Part shown: piece by piece, positions 37,094-50,204 of the stretch
Position numbering within the stretch: the stretch's first letter is position 1
Layout of the letters: each line of letters starts with the position of its first letter
NCBI RefSeq assembly: GCF_964204865.1
Contig: NC_135255.1
Coordinates: 23,217,135-23,281,134, forward strand
Direction of reading: 5' to 3'
Length of the DNA: 64,000 bases
Origin: Styela clava
Lineage: Eukaryota > Chordata > Ascidiacea > Stolidobranchia > Styelidae
Translations under genes and position numbers: made by a program
Notes under the pieces: model-generated
Told to the model about the DNA's origin: nothing
Seen by the model: the letters and a program-made list of their open reading frames with translations, nothing else
Database searches by the model: none

Positions 37094-37205
37094 GTGCTCC
37101 CGAAGTATTCGTGCCAAGATGGCGCACAACCTTAACATGCTATGTGTACCAGGTTAGGGTGGTTCATGTTGTGCGTCATCTTGGTACGAATACTTCCGGA
37201 GCGCC
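37094..37205. mobile_element. Short palindromic MITE (110-bp subtype)
   Basis: The ends gtgctcccgaagtattcgtg and cgaatacttccggagcgcc are inverted. It is close to the copies in intron 2 of lectins A and B. Confidence 0.75.
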
Positions 37206-38200
37206 AGGATTACATCGAAAAAAGTTGGGAAACACTGCTTTGGGATAAAATTGCAGAAACATTTCGCCCGCTACAACATACTTTGACTGAAAGTAATAAA
37301 AAAAACAAGCGATTTTGAAATTTTCTGTGCAACAAGAGACACGAAAACAAAAAGGAAATATAGTAATATATATATATATAGAAGTTTGAAACCTTTGTGT
37401 TAGAATTAAATTTTGAAATATTCTGTTTAGCAAGAGAACGATGCTTAAATATACGGACACGAAAGCCAAAACGCATCGCAAACTTCACACCAACGCTAAT
37501 GCGGATCCTATAGAGCCTAAAGGAATGTTTTGAACAAATAAGTAACAGCCTTTTAGCGAAAAATACAATCATCAAAAAACACTGAAAATTTCAAAGCAAT
37601 TAGTCCAGTAGTTAACGGAAATAATTAAGGATAGTTATCTTCACTCTTGCTACAGTATCCCTACTATAATTGCATACGGATCCACCGACACAAAAACATA
37701 GAAGAAGGATAACTAGGTATTCCCACAGAAACCAAATCATCAGAACAACAACTTAACGAGATAGCGATCAAACTATCAAAGACCGCCGACTTATCGATCT
37801 AGCTGTATCTTTCGCTCTGACTCAGTATCGACACCGCGTATCCCATCACTACTTAATTAACTCGCTAATTAAACGACATAATTCATCTAAAATGAGGAGG
37901 CAATGCAGAGGAGAGAGCCACAACTCAGAAAAAAAATTAACGAACGAGAATAGTACGGCATAGTTTTATCAATGTACTTGGTAAAATTGAGTGAAAAGTT
38001 TAAATTTCCATATTTGCAATGAAAAATCCCAAGTTATAATATTTTGATGGTTCTCGTTGCTAAAATCTTGTGATAACTTTTGGGCTTTTCTATGCGTGAA
38101 AATGGGATCAATAGTTCTTGAGTAGTAACTATATTGGAAATTCTTTTATTGCAAAATTACATTTTGCAAATTGATAAAATATCATTTTGCAGTTTTCTAG
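37206..38200. other. Intergenic sequence, nothing recognised
   Basis: AT-rich, with a short (ta)n run near 37370-37380. Two overlapping - strand frames of 101 and 121 codons (37176-37575) show no domain or splice logic, and I do not support them. Confidence 0.4.
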
Positions 38201-38202
38201 GT

Positions 38203-38310
38203 ACTCCAGAAATGAGTGAACCAAGATTGCGGGAACCAGAATGTAGTATGTGTACCAGGTTATGGTTAGGCTATAAATTCAGGTACAAAAACTGCGGAAG
38301 TCACTTGGTT
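38203..38310. mobile_element. Half MITE, family 1
   Basis: One arm only: ccagaaatgagtgaaccaag, then gaatgtagtatgtgtaccag and ttatggttaggctata. Confidence 0.6.
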
Positions 38311-39572
38311 ACTTGGCGGGTGTTAGTTTTTTCAATTACTTCACGATTAATATACGGGCGTTTCTATCTAGTTGCAATTTTGACAAAAATGATAAACTGT
38401 AAATATCACAGTGAATTTACTGAAAATTTAATCATATGAACGGCGGGTAAGTACTGAAGATAAAATGATTGACGTAACATGTATTATGAATCAGTTTGTT
38501 TGAGGAGTAAATATTTGAACTTTCCTTTGCAATACGTTGACGGTAGTTTGTATCGTTTGTGCTTTCGTTTGTTTGCGCAAATCGCTAAGCAACCCTTTGT
38601 TATGCAATATTTTGTTTGAATCGCAAAAATGATAGTTGACTTTTTCATGCTTTTAATTTTATATCGTGTACGTGTTATTTTCGTATTATAAGAATAATCA
38701 AAAACTCCACCAATTGGTCATCGCCTGAATACTCGATATTGAGTATTCAAGTAACTCAGCTTTGTGTTACTCACTCATACTAAATACTTGGATAAATCGG
38801 CATTTCTATAATCGCATTTCTATGTGGTCAAAATAATATTTGTAAATTTAAAAAAGAGGTGTTAACGGGATTTATGCAAAATTAGTAACTGAAAAATTAT
38901 GATTAACGCAGTAAGAAAACAAAAAAAAATAACACAGAATTTCTCACATTTATCTTTTTCTGTCAGCGAGAGCCGTAGATAAATTTCTACTCGTAATTCG
39001 TTGTAAATTAATGTTAATCAATTTAATTTTGCTTTTCAATGCGTCGCGTATTGTATTATTAAAGGTGATTGCGACGGAATAAGAGAGTCCTTAATATTAG
39101 CTTAGCTTCTCTCTTTTTGAGCGCCCAAAACGACGTTTGAAATCGTTTCCTATCTGTTTTTACGGAGAGAAAGGAAAGCACGCCTCACTGATATGCAATG
39201 AATAATTACGCATCCTTATATATCATTGTCAGCGCCAACTAAAATATGATTGTTCCAAAAGCAATAGTGTTTATGTGAAACGCTTTGAATTACCGGTACA
39301 GAGTCTTATCTTACCAAATGTTTAACTTAAGGCCAATGTACTCGAACATCACTTTAGGTGTTTATTTCGGAGCTATGTAAAAGTATTGGACTCGGACACG
39401 AGTCCAGCCCAAACACTCGGAATCGGCCGAGCAAAATCATTTTGGATTCGTCGCATCCCTAGAAATCATATTCCACGCGTCCTGGGCGGGTTAGAAGACC
39501 GTGGGTGGCTCAGGTGGAATTAGAAATAACCTAATAATTATAAATATAAACAATAGTAATAGCACATTATGG

Positions 39573-39787
39573 GGCACTCCCGCAGTGTGTGTACCAGGCT
39601 AGGGAGAGGCCATAGTTTTATTCCGATTTTCTTTATTTTAGTTCTATTACAAGTTCGGGGACTGTCTGTGTTATCCAAGTAAATATACTACCTGCCCATA
39701 ACTTGCAGTCTCTTAGCACTACTTGATGTAAAGTAGGCGTACAAAATTAGCTACCTTCATATTGGTACACACACTTCTTCAGAGCCC
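39573..39787. mobile_element. MITE family 1, diverged copy
   Basis: The left end is cactcccgcagtgtgtgtac and the right end is ggtacacacacttcttcag, around a ggccatagttttattccgat core. Related copies are 30305-30413 and 61255-61477. Confidence 0.6.
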
Positions 39788-42700
39788 ATTTCAGTGTTAC
39801 CAAGGTACCGATTGGGTAAAAATTTAGTAGTTTCATAATTTTGAGATTGTAATTTGGTTATGCAACCTGCAAGTTGGAAGAGCTTTAAATCACTTTTGCA
39901 CGTTGATTTATCTACGATGTACATGTAATGGCAAATAATGAGTGAGAAAACTCTATAGTAATTGTTCTACGGCTAATCTATAGTATTACGTATAGTATTA
40001 CTATTATAGTATTACAACGATTATTATGCGGGTGTTTTATCTTGTTGCAATTTTAACTGCAATGATAAACTGTGAATGTCAGAGTAACTCACTGAATATT
40101 TTAATCACATGAACTGAGGGCAAAGTACTAAAGATGAAATGGTTGACGTAACATCTATTCAGAATCAGTTTGTTTGAGAATCAAATATTTGAACTTTTCT
40201 TTACGATCTTTCGACGGTTGTTTTGTAATTGAATAAAAATTGACGCGATCCAATATATTGGTTTGTTTGTTTTCTCTGCTTTGTGTATTTATAGCTACAT
40301 GTATGATTTGTAATATATTCTACGAGGTATGGGGATTGTGGTAAATCTCTCATTATTTATCTTGTCATTTCTTTGGCTCATTGCTTACCTTTTATATAAT
40401 ATCACGATTTCCATTCCGCGTATAAGATTGACGTAACTTCAACCGCTTCCATATTTAAGCTATAGAAAAGGCGATAGCAAGTTCAACTAATTACTAAGTT
40501 ACGGATTGAATTTAAGAAGATTTGGTTTAATCATATTTGTGACTTCCATTCGGTAAGCTAAACGTTGGAAGACATTTTAAAATCAATTCTGTAGGTTGAT
40601 TAATCTAATTATGTTTGTAATGGCAAATAATACGTTAGAAAACCCAATATTGGTTCTGCGACTATTCTATTATAATTGCAAATTATTTTGCGATTAATAT
40701 GCGGGTGTTTCTATCTTATTGCAATATTGACAACAATGATAAACTGTGAATATCACAGTAATTTTAGTGAAGATTTTAATCACATGAACGGAGGGCAAAG
40801 TACTGAAGATAAAATGATTGACGTAACATGTATTGAGAATCATTTTGTTTGAAAAGCAAATATTTGAACTTTTCTTTACGGTATTTTGACGGTTGTTTGT
40901 CTCGTTTGTGTTTTCGTTTGTTTGTGCAAATTCTAAGTAACCCTTTGTTATGCAATATTTTGATTGAATCGCCAATACAGAATCGTGTATTTATAGAAAC
41001 GTGTTGGCTTATATTATACCAGTATTAGCTACGCTGAGAGTTGGGGTGCTAGGTCGCCAAACTTAACAGCGCTCACTGTGTATTTTAATCGTTATGAGGA
41101 GAGAACCACAACTCAGAACAAAAATGAACAAACGAGAATAGTGCGTTACAGTATTGCCAATGTACTTTGTAAAATTGAGCGAGAAGTATAAATTTCAATA
41201 TTTGCGATGACATATCCCAACTTAGAATATTTAAATGGTTGTCGTTGCTAAAATTGTATGATAACTTGGTGGGCTTTTATATGTATAGATATAGATCTAT
41301 TGTAATAAAAATGTTGGCAACTTGTTTATATAAAAGTACATTTTACAAATTGATGAATTCTCATTAATATGCTGTTTTCTATAAGAGAACAGTAGTTGGC
41401 ATTGAATAAGCAATATTCCCAGGAAAGTTGCGGGCACTCACTCAGAAGTAAATTGGACTCATTCCGAAGCAAAAGTATGGCACTCACTCATAAATAAAGT
41501 AGAGTCATATGTGAGTTAATTTATCGCACTCCCTCAATTTTGACTACAATGATAAACTATAAACATCACAGTAACTTTACTGAAAATTTTAATCACATGA
41601 ACGGAGGGCAAAGTACTAAAGATAAAAGTGATTGAGGCTTCATGTATTGCGAATCAGTTTGTTTGAAAAGTAAATATTTAATTTTTCTTTGCAATATTTT
41701 GACTGTTGTTAGAATATTTGGCGCGAGATTTGTTTGCGCAAATCGCTAAGCAACCCTTTGCTATGCAATATTTTGTTCGAATGCAAATACACAATTCTGC
41801 ATTTATAGATACTTGTTGGCTTACATTAGACCAGTCATAGATAAGTTAAAATTTGGTTTGCTAGATCGTCAAACTGAGTGTGTTATGGTAATACCAATGA
41901 GATTTGAAATTGCGATTTTCAATCTTTAATGCCAACATAGATAAGTCCAATGCTTTACCCATAAAATGACTATAGTACTTGTCGTACTATTGCAAATATT
42001 CTATAGTATAACTTAGTAGTATTTGTTCTACTATTCTATAGTAATTGCAATTATTTTACGATTGTATGCGGGTGTTTCTATCATGTTAAAATTTTGACAA
42101 CGATGATAAACTATAAATATCACAGTAACTTTACTGAAAATTTTTAACATGTAAACTAAGGGCAAATTATTATAGACAAAGTGATTGACGTAACATGTAT
42201 TGGGAAACCAGTTTGTTTGAAAGACAAATATTTGAACTTTTCTTTACAATATTCTGACGGTTGTTTGTAACGTCTGTGTTTTCGTTTGTTTGTGCAAATC
42301 GCTAAGCAACCCTTTGTTATGCAATATTTTGTTAGAAACGCAAATACAGAATCGTGTATTTATAGATACGTGTTGCCTTATATTAGACCAGTCTTAGATA
42401 AGTTAAAAGTTGGTTTGCTAGATCGCCAAATTTACCCGTACAATTTTGTATTTCAAATCTTGGTGAAGAGCGACCCACAACTCAGAACAAATAGAACAAA
42501 CGAGAATAGTGTGTTATAGTATTACCAAGGTACTTGAGGTTACCAAGGTAAAATTGAGTGAAAAGTAAATTTCAATATTTGCAATGAAAAAGCCTAACTT
42601 AGAATATTTCGATTGTTCTCGTTGCTAACATTTTGTGATACCTTTGTGGGCTTATCTATGTATGAAAATGGGATCAATAGTTCTTGAGTAGTAAATACAT

Positions 42701-42829
42701 TGGGGATTCGTTCCTGCAAAAATAAATTGTTCAATTTAATAAAATCTCATTAATATGTCGTTCTCCTAACAACAACAGTAGTTGGCATAAAATAAGCATT
42801 ATATACAAGAAAGTTACGGGCACTCACTC

Positions 42830-43330
42830 GGAAGTGAATGGGACTCATTTTGGAACAAAGGTACGGCACTCACTCATAAACAAAGTAGAGTCATCTGTAA
42901 GGAAAGATATGGCAGTCACTCAAATAATAGAGACACATTTCTTAGCAAACACTTAGAAGCAGACTTATCTCTTAAAGTAGGCTTATCTCTGAGCAAAGTT
43001 ACGGCACAGTCAGAAATATAGGATATTATCTCTTAGAAGTAGGCTTTATCTCTGCACAAAGTTATGAGTACTCACTCAGAAGTCAAGTAGATTCATCTCT
43101 GAGCACGGTTACGGCACTCACTCAGAATTAAATGAGACACATCTTTGAGCAAAGTTACGGAACTCACTCAGAACTTAATTAGACCCATCTCTCAGCAAAG
43201 TTACGGCACTCATTCGAAAATAAAGTGAACTCATTTTTCCGTACGGTTGTGGTACTCACCCATAAATAAAAAGCACTCATTTCTTAACAAAGTCTCGGGC
43301 ACTCACTTAGAAGTAAGAGACTCATCTATG
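42830..43330. repeat. 46-bp satellite array
   Basis: The phrase gagcaaagttacggcactca with a variable agaagtaaatgagactcat tail repeats about eleven times. Clear steps near 43112, 43158 and 43204 give a 46-bp period. Smaller arrays of the same unit are at 41420-41530 and 45060-45660. Confidence 0.85.
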
Positions 43331-43708
43331 AGCCGAGTATTGTGAACAATGCATTGCCTACTCACTTTACTTCAACCTTGATGAGTTGGTGGGAATGGGA
43401 TTTGAAACCGAGATTTTCAATCTCCAATGCCAACATAGTTAGGTCCAATGCTTTAAAAAAGAAAAGTTTGTTGTATTTGTTGTACGACTATTCTATAGTA
43501 TTTGCAATTATTTTACGATTAATATGCGGGTGTTTCTATCTTGTTGCAATTTTGACTACAATGATAAACTGTGAATATCACAATAATTTTACTGAATATT
43601 TTAATCACATGAACTGAGGGCTAATTACCAAAGATAAAAAGATTGACGTAACATGTATTGAGAATCGTTTAATCAGCCATTTGTTTTGAATTCGTAGACT
43701 CGGATGGC

Positions 43709-44235
43709 CCAGGGGTCGGCAAATTTTACGTCGCTCGCGGGACGAAATTTAGGGTTGCTATTCTTTTGCGAATCGCATATATTTATTGAAGGTTAAAAAC
43801 GGAACATCGTGCGAAAACTGCGACAATTCCTGAACTCAAATCAGTCGTCTTATTAAAAAATTATTACAATGACATTCAATGTGACACTGTCTTGTTGGTG
43901 CACCACGCTTGATAGCATCACGACGCCAAGATTGGAAGATTTTCTAAATGGGCATCACTATTCCTAGTTCTTTGTAATGTTCATTTTCGAAAATAATTGT
44001 TCGCACGAATATGTACCTCCAAACATCGAGGTGAATATTTTCGCACGGTTTGTGAAATTTTGATAAAGATTTTCTTTAAGAAGATACATTCTTACAAAAA
44101 TTAAGCAGTGATTAATTTCTCGAATAGAATATGAATTTTTTTCCTCATTGCTTTGCAAAATTCAAATATTCACTGCGCTATTGAACCCCTGCACTCAGCA
44201 TCAACTTTTTGCGTGTTTCCATTTGTCTAATTATA
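43709..44235 (-). pseudogene. hAT transposase relic
   Basis: On the - strand, 44158-43964 encodes a short frame ending FGGTYSCEQLFSKMNITKN. This matches the C-terminal dimerisation region of hAT transposases (S-x-Y-x-C-E-x-x-F-S-x-M). Past the stop, RNSDAHLEN continues in another frame, as expected of a decayed copy. A terminus caggggtcggcaaattttac with a cgctcgcgggacg block at 43710 is the type also found at 13313-13378. The rest of the transposase is missing or unreadable. Confidence 0.7.
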
Positions 44236-45059
44236 ATTAAATTGTAGGCTCGTTAAACGAGTAGCTGTTTAATATCATTTTTAGAATATAATAAAATTTA
44301 GTCTAAACGTGTCTCACGATAAATTCTGTTACGTAAAAAATGTAATTTACTCCTCGAGCGTAGATAACAAATAAAATTAATTCATCGTTAAAACCGCCGT
44401 TTGGATGTTTCCCCTGGCATAGACTTCTTTGTTTACTTTGTGACATTGGCTAATCAGCAAGATGCAAAAATAAACGTAACAATGCCCCTTTCGCATCCAG
44501 ACAGACACATTTCTCACCCAGGCAGACTTTCAGGCGACTATTCTATACTATCTGCTATCAGTTATTTTACCCTCAATATGCGGGTGTTTCTATCTTGTTG
44601 CAATATTGACTACAATGATAAACTATAAACATCACTGTAACTTTACTTAAAATTTTAGACATGTTAACGGAGGGCTAATTACCAAAGATAAAAGTGATTG
44701 ACGTAACATGTAATCAGTTTGTTTGAAGAGTAAATATTAATTTTTTCTTTGCAATATTTTGACGGTTGTACTATTGTACTATTGTAAATATTCTATAGTA
44801 TAACTTTGTAGTATTTGTTCTACTATTCTATAGTAATTGCAATTATTTTACGATTGTATGCGGGTGTTTCTATCATGTTAAAATTTTGACAACGATGATA
44901 AACTATAAATATCACAGTAACTTTACTGAAAATTTTAAACATATGAACTAAGGGCAAATTATTATAGACAAAGTGATTGACGTAACATGTATTGGGAAAT
45001 CAGTTTGTTTGACGAGTAAATATTTGAATTTTTACGATCTTTTGACGGTTGTTCAACAG

Positions 45060-45660
45060 TAATTGGCATTAAATAGGCATTATTTCCAGGAAAGTTACGG
45101 GCTCTCACTCAAAAGTAAATGGGACTCATTTCGGAGCAAAGGTAAGGCACTCACTCATAAATAAAGTAGAGTCATCTGTGAGTAAATTTACGCACTTCCT
45201 CACAAATAAAGTGGAATGAACTCTGAGCAAAGATACGGCACTGACTGTAAAGTGAATGAGACTCATTTCTTAGCTAAGTGACAAGGACTAATTATAAGGA
45301 AAGGAGACTCGTCTCTGAGCAAACTTACGGGTACTTATTGAGAAGTAAAAGAGCCACATCTCTGAGCAAAAATACAGACACTCACTCGTAAATAAAGTAC
45401 ATTATCTCTGCGCAAAGATACAGCATTCACTCAAAAGTATATAAAACTCATCTTTGGGCAAAGTTACGGAAACTCATTTAAAAATAAAGTACACTATCTC
45501 TGAGCCAAGATAAGGCACTCACTCAAAAGTGAATAAAACTCATCTCTGAACAAATTACAGCACTCACTCAGAAGTGAATAAGCTAATTAATGTTACTCAT
45601 TTTTGCTCACGGTCACGCGCATGCATTCAGTTGTAAAAGAGAGTCATATATGAGCCAAGT
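45060..45660. repeat. 46-bp satellite array, second block
   Basis: About thirteen diverged copies of the same actcatctctgagcaaagtt unit. A preceding fragment of the 200-bp repeat links it to the block at 42830. Confidence 0.8.
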
Positions 45661-46297
45661 ATTGCGAGAGTTGGTGGGAATAGGATTTGGAACCAAGATT
45701 TTCAATCTCTAATGCCGACAGAGTCCGATGATTTGCTCACCAGAAAACGTTGTTGTACGATTATTCTATAGTATTTGCAATTATTTTACGATTAATATGC
45801 GGTGTTTCTATCTTGTTGCAATTTTGACTACAATTATAAACTGTGAATATCACAGTAACCTTGCTGAATATTTCAATCACATGAACGGAAGGCAACGTAC
45901 TAATGATAAAAGTGATTGGCGTATAATGTATTGAGAATCAGTTTGTTTGAGAAGCAAATATTTGAACTTTTCGTCACGATCTTTCGACGGTTGTTTTGTG
46001 ATTGATTAAAAATTGACGCGATCCAATATTTTGGTTTGTTTGTGTTTTCAGCTTTATGTATTTATAGCTACATGTATGATTTGTAATATATTCTACGAAG
46101 TATGGGGATTGTGGTAAATCTCTCATTATTTATCTTGTCATTTCTTTGGATCTTTGCTTACCTTTTATATAAAGTCACGATTTCCATTCCGCGTATAAAT
46201 TTGACGTAACTTCGACCGCTTTTATACTAGGCTATAGAAAAGGTGATAGCAAGTTAAACTATCACTATAGATAACAAAAAACTATTGCATGACTTAC

Positions 46298-48245
46298 CAA
46301 AGGCCTGACTGTATGAGGTCTAGGCGGAAGCATTGTTGCCAAGCGTTCCCGATCGTAACTGACCGCCATGTCATCCATGGAAATGTCATGGAGTCTGTAA
46401 GAAAATTTTATTCATCCCATCCGCAACTAAAGACTCATCCAATACCGCAGATTCCCCGTTTTGCTGTTTTCTGAGGAAAAAAAGGCAAAATTATGAGACA
46501 TTTTGACTCAAAAGTTTGATTTTGAATTTCAGCTGCCGCATAGAATACACCAATTTCACACAAAGTACTTTTGATTGGAAACACAAATATTATCTCACGA
46601 TTTTGAGAGAATACATTGGACCAGATTAGCGGCACGCGGAATGAAATGTACTCGCGGACAGGCAAAAAATTGAAATACCCGGCCCAGAAAATAATAACAT
46701 ATATTTGGGTATTATAATGCAATGTCGGGCACTCAATATGCTTCTAGACAAAAAGAGCACACTTAAAAACATTTCACATAAAGAAAAACTATCGAATAAT
46801 GTGCCAATAATATCGAATATAAAACCATAAATTTGCGTAATGAAATGCAGTGCTGGGCACCCATTATGCGTAAAAAAGGCACACATAAAACATCTCACGT
46901 AAAAAACATGTACAAACGTAATTAACTCTAGTGATAATTCTGCCGCTACAAATCGCAAACGAGGCCTCAGAAAAGTTTCTGCAACACGTAGCTCTGCAGC
47001 GGCGTAGAGCCGATTCGTGTAAACCTCCTACGTTCCGGTGTCCGCCATCTTGGTCACGTACTTCGGATGTACCCAAAATTGTGACAGTGATTCTTTTTTA
47101 AATTTCGACTGTGAAGCAGAATCTCAATTTTAATCAAGCTTTTTCTTTTTCACCGGGTTTATCATATTAATACCTCTGCACTTGATCGACGCCTCAAACG
47201 AAGAATTTTCATTACAATGACAAAGTCGTCGGTAACTTGGCACCAGGCTCAAAATCCTGCTGTGCCTGCTCAAAATACTGGGAAATATCTCTGCGCCCAT
47301 GCTTTTTGCGCATCTCGTGATCTCCTGCAGGGTCGCAAGTTCATATCTTACTGAAATATTATACTGTTCTTGACTGTTTTCTGGTTTAAACAAAGAAATA
47401 TGCATACATTTTTATATAGATGGTCATATTGATCAGGAAAAGCACGCAGAACAGAAAAAGCACGCGTGCCGACTTCTAGGTTTCTGAATCTTGCGAAATT
47501 TGAGGGAGCGCATTCGCGATGAATCGGAACCAAAAAAGCGAAAAGTGTGATTACGCGGCGTCAAGATGTCGCGAAATACGCCGCAATATGACGGCGGAAG
47601 AGAAATTTAGTAATAAACTAATGCAACCTCGTCTTCGGTAAAGCGATTGAGACGGCATAAATACAACGAAATAATGAAATTTCTCGCGGACTGGCAAATA
47701 AACTTCGGCGGACCGGCGGTTGGGAACCACTGGTATAGAACATATTCAGAATAAGGGGGAAAAACCTCTCATAAAAAACTAGCTTGATAGCTTGTCTACA
47801 TCCTTGTTTGGAGTGAAGATATTGAAACACTCACCTTAGAACTCTCCTGCGTCTTATGACACTCCTTTCCGAGCTAGTTGGTAACTCATGCGTGACACTG
47901 GTTGCTGGGGTTTCGGGCGTGATGTCATCATTAGTTTGAAATCTACCTTGAGAAGTGATGTCATCGCTTTTGCCAGGGTAACCAAAAAAACCTGTGACTT
48001 CATCATCATTGACGATCATAATATGTGGGAATATCATTACTGGTGGTAATTGTAGTAGTGAAATCACGAGATTGCCGTGGCAATGGTGACTCATTACTGC
48101 TACCTAGTGGGGAGTCATCCACAGTTTTTACATGAGTTTCAGGTGACGTGTCAAGGCCGCTAGACGAGAACAAATCGTCCGCAGTTGTTGTACGGGTCTG
48201 TCCCGAGGTTCCCAGTGTTGATGAAGCCATTCGACGACGAGAAAC
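46298..48245 (-). pseudogene. HYLS1: HYLS1 partial pseudogene (exons 4 and 5 only)
   Basis: Exon 4 corresponds to 48245-47835 and exon 5 to 46470-46298; splice borders are intact. Exon 4 carries a 6-base in-frame insertion and a 5-base deletion just after the IPTYYDR segment, which shifts the frame. Exon 5 carries a one-base insertion near 46400, which leads to an early TGA. The intron between them is about 1.36 kb, against 0.38 kb in the other copies. It has been enlarged by inserted sequence that includes half a family-1 MITE (47020-47082) and a hAT-like end (ggttgggaaccactgg near 47720). No exon 1-3 or 6-9 counterpart was found nearby. Confidence 0.88.
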
Positions 48246-48349
48246 CTATAAAAAGAATTTGTGTTACACCCAGGGATTGTTTTAAGCAGTGCGAGGGGGC
48301 AGATAAGCAATGCCAAACTTGTAAAATACTAACTAATACCACCTAGTGA

Positions 48350-48790
48350 CGAAGCCAGAATATTTTTAAAAGGAAGCAATGATGAAATTAAAAAACGCTT
48401 CAAAAATTCTTGTCGACGCAGGACAGTCAAAGAATCAAAAAATGTATGTCATAGCAAAAATTTACACAAAACAGCTGAAATTTTTCACGATACGCCGGTA
48501 GCATTTCCCAGAAGCAACGCCGAATAGAATTGACATATCGTTCAAAAAAAGTACACCAAAGGCTATAATTGCCTTTAAATTAATGCAATACTACGGCGAC
48601 GAGTTCTCATTAATACGTCATCAGCAGACCCTATTAATTAGGGGTCGATTTCGACAGAATTGACTTTCAAAAATTCGTGTCATGCAAACGAAGTCCACTT
48701 TATTTAGGCGGTAAACGCCAAATATCTTAAAAAATGTTATAGAATCAAATTCGCCAGAAAAATTTGTCGGCGATATCCCACCTTTAAGAG
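48350..48790. other. Intergenic, nothing recognised
   Basis: No gene, tandem repeat or mobile element that I can identify. The next block begins sharply at about 48800 with the 0.8-0.9 kb repeat. Confidence 0.4.
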
Positions 48791-50010
48791 TGGTTGTGTT
48801 CATGGTTCAATGCATAGGAATTCCATTCATAGTTCATGGGGCTTTGGTCCGCACGCAATGAGGAGCTGAGATATCGAGGTCTTGAATTGTGTACAAATCT
48901 CTCGTTATTTACTCGTGCCGTATTTTGCTCACTTTTTTTTTTCTTGGCGTAACTTGAATCTAATTCATATTTCGCTCAGTCATTGTGTGATGATAAAATA
49001 ATTTTTGTTTAGTGAAGTCGGAGTAATAGGTAGTTTAGTTCGACAGTTTTTTTGGCATTATTGGAATTTAGGTTGCTTTTGAAATTACCCAAGTCGGTTA
49101 GAACCAATGTTTGAGCAGAGCATTTTCAACATTTCGCCAAAGCACGATATGAAGATTTATAGCTGCATGATAGATTTATAATATATTATATTTATCCTGA
49201 ACATGTCAAAAGATTGTAGCTGGTTTGGTGGAGGAAGAGATTTAACTCAACAGTACAATGTCCTAGAGGTTCTAGCGTTAAATTTCGAATAAAAATAGTA
49301 GTCTCTTACGATGGTGCTCGCACGGTGCCTTATTCGGATCGAATAGCGGGTGTGAGCGTAGAATAAAAAATATACAAATAAACCATGGCACGCTTAAGCA
49401 TTACTTGGGTACCAGTTAAAACTGACAGAGAAGTTGAGATAGTGTTATTCATTTGAGACTGCACTTTAGTAGCCCAAGCTAAGGTCACAGGTAAACGTAA
49501 AAGCAAAATTCTATGTGGTAATTTGGAACAAAATGATTTGAGCAAACTTGCATAAAAAAATAATTTTAACGTGTGGAAATATTCAAGACATTGTGAGGTG
49601 AAATTGTCTATTTTATTTTTTTATTCTGAGTTGCGGCGAAGATACGTTCAGGGTTCAATGCATAGGAATTCCATTCATACTTTGTAGGACTTTGGTTCGC
49701 ACGCAATGAGGGGCTGAGATATCGGGGTGTTGAATTGTAAACAAATCTCTTGTTATTTACTCGCGTCGTATTTTGCTCACGTTTCTTTCTCTTTTATCTT
49801 TTTAAAATGATGTCATGGCTTGCTTGGCTTGGCTAGTTTTTGGTGTTGTTGGACTGGAGGTTGCATTTTAAATTACCCTAAGCCGCATAGAACAAATATT
49901 TTGAGCAGAGCATATTAAAAATTACGACAGAGCACAATTTACAGATTTTTAGCTGCAAGATAGATTATAATAATTAGATTGTTGGGATAGAAGCTAATTT
50001 AATTTCTAAC
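48790..50010. repeat. 0.8-0.9 kb tandem repeat units upstream of lectin C
   Basis: The marker ggttcaatgcataggaattc occurs near 48803 and 49653, 850 bp apart. The units are more diverged than those before A and B and partly truncated. They are followed by single-copy sequence equivalent to 3380-3540. Confidence 0.75.
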
Positions 50011-50204
50011 AGTTCCGGCCTATGTAATATGGCAAGCTTTTTTCCAGATCCAACAAAGTGCCATTGCTTTTGACCTGATCCTACTCCAGACCTGGTTTAC
50101 ATCATCTATTTTCTCAAAACGTGATTTTTGAAAAAGGCACGAAACACGCATAGGTACATAGGACGTCTCAACGCAAAATTCTTCTCCCAAAACAGCAAAA
50201 TTCC

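Larger units (their letters stand above)
38340..46100. repeat. Complex repeat zone with about eight copies of a 200-300 bp unit
   Basis: The unit starts gcgggtgtttctatcttgtt and includes gcaattttgactacaatgat, aaactgtgaatatcacagta and gattgacgtaacatgtattg, then a gacggttgtttgt region. Copies begin near 38346, 40027, 40702, 42067, 43526, 44579, 44868 and 45799. A longer tail (cgctaagcaaccctttgtta) follows some copies. The 41987-42225 and 44775-45010 segments are near-identical, which indicates higher-order duplication. No gene is seen except the hAT relic. Confidence 0.8.

Noticed and set aside
37176..37575. Two overlapping - strand frames of 101 and 121 codons
   Set aside because: AT-rich, Phe/Ser/Leu-rich translations typical of random frames; no domain, no splice logic.
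42830..43330. CRISPR-like array
   Set aside because: The 46-bp units are contiguous diverged satellites without unique spacers, in eukaryotic DNA.
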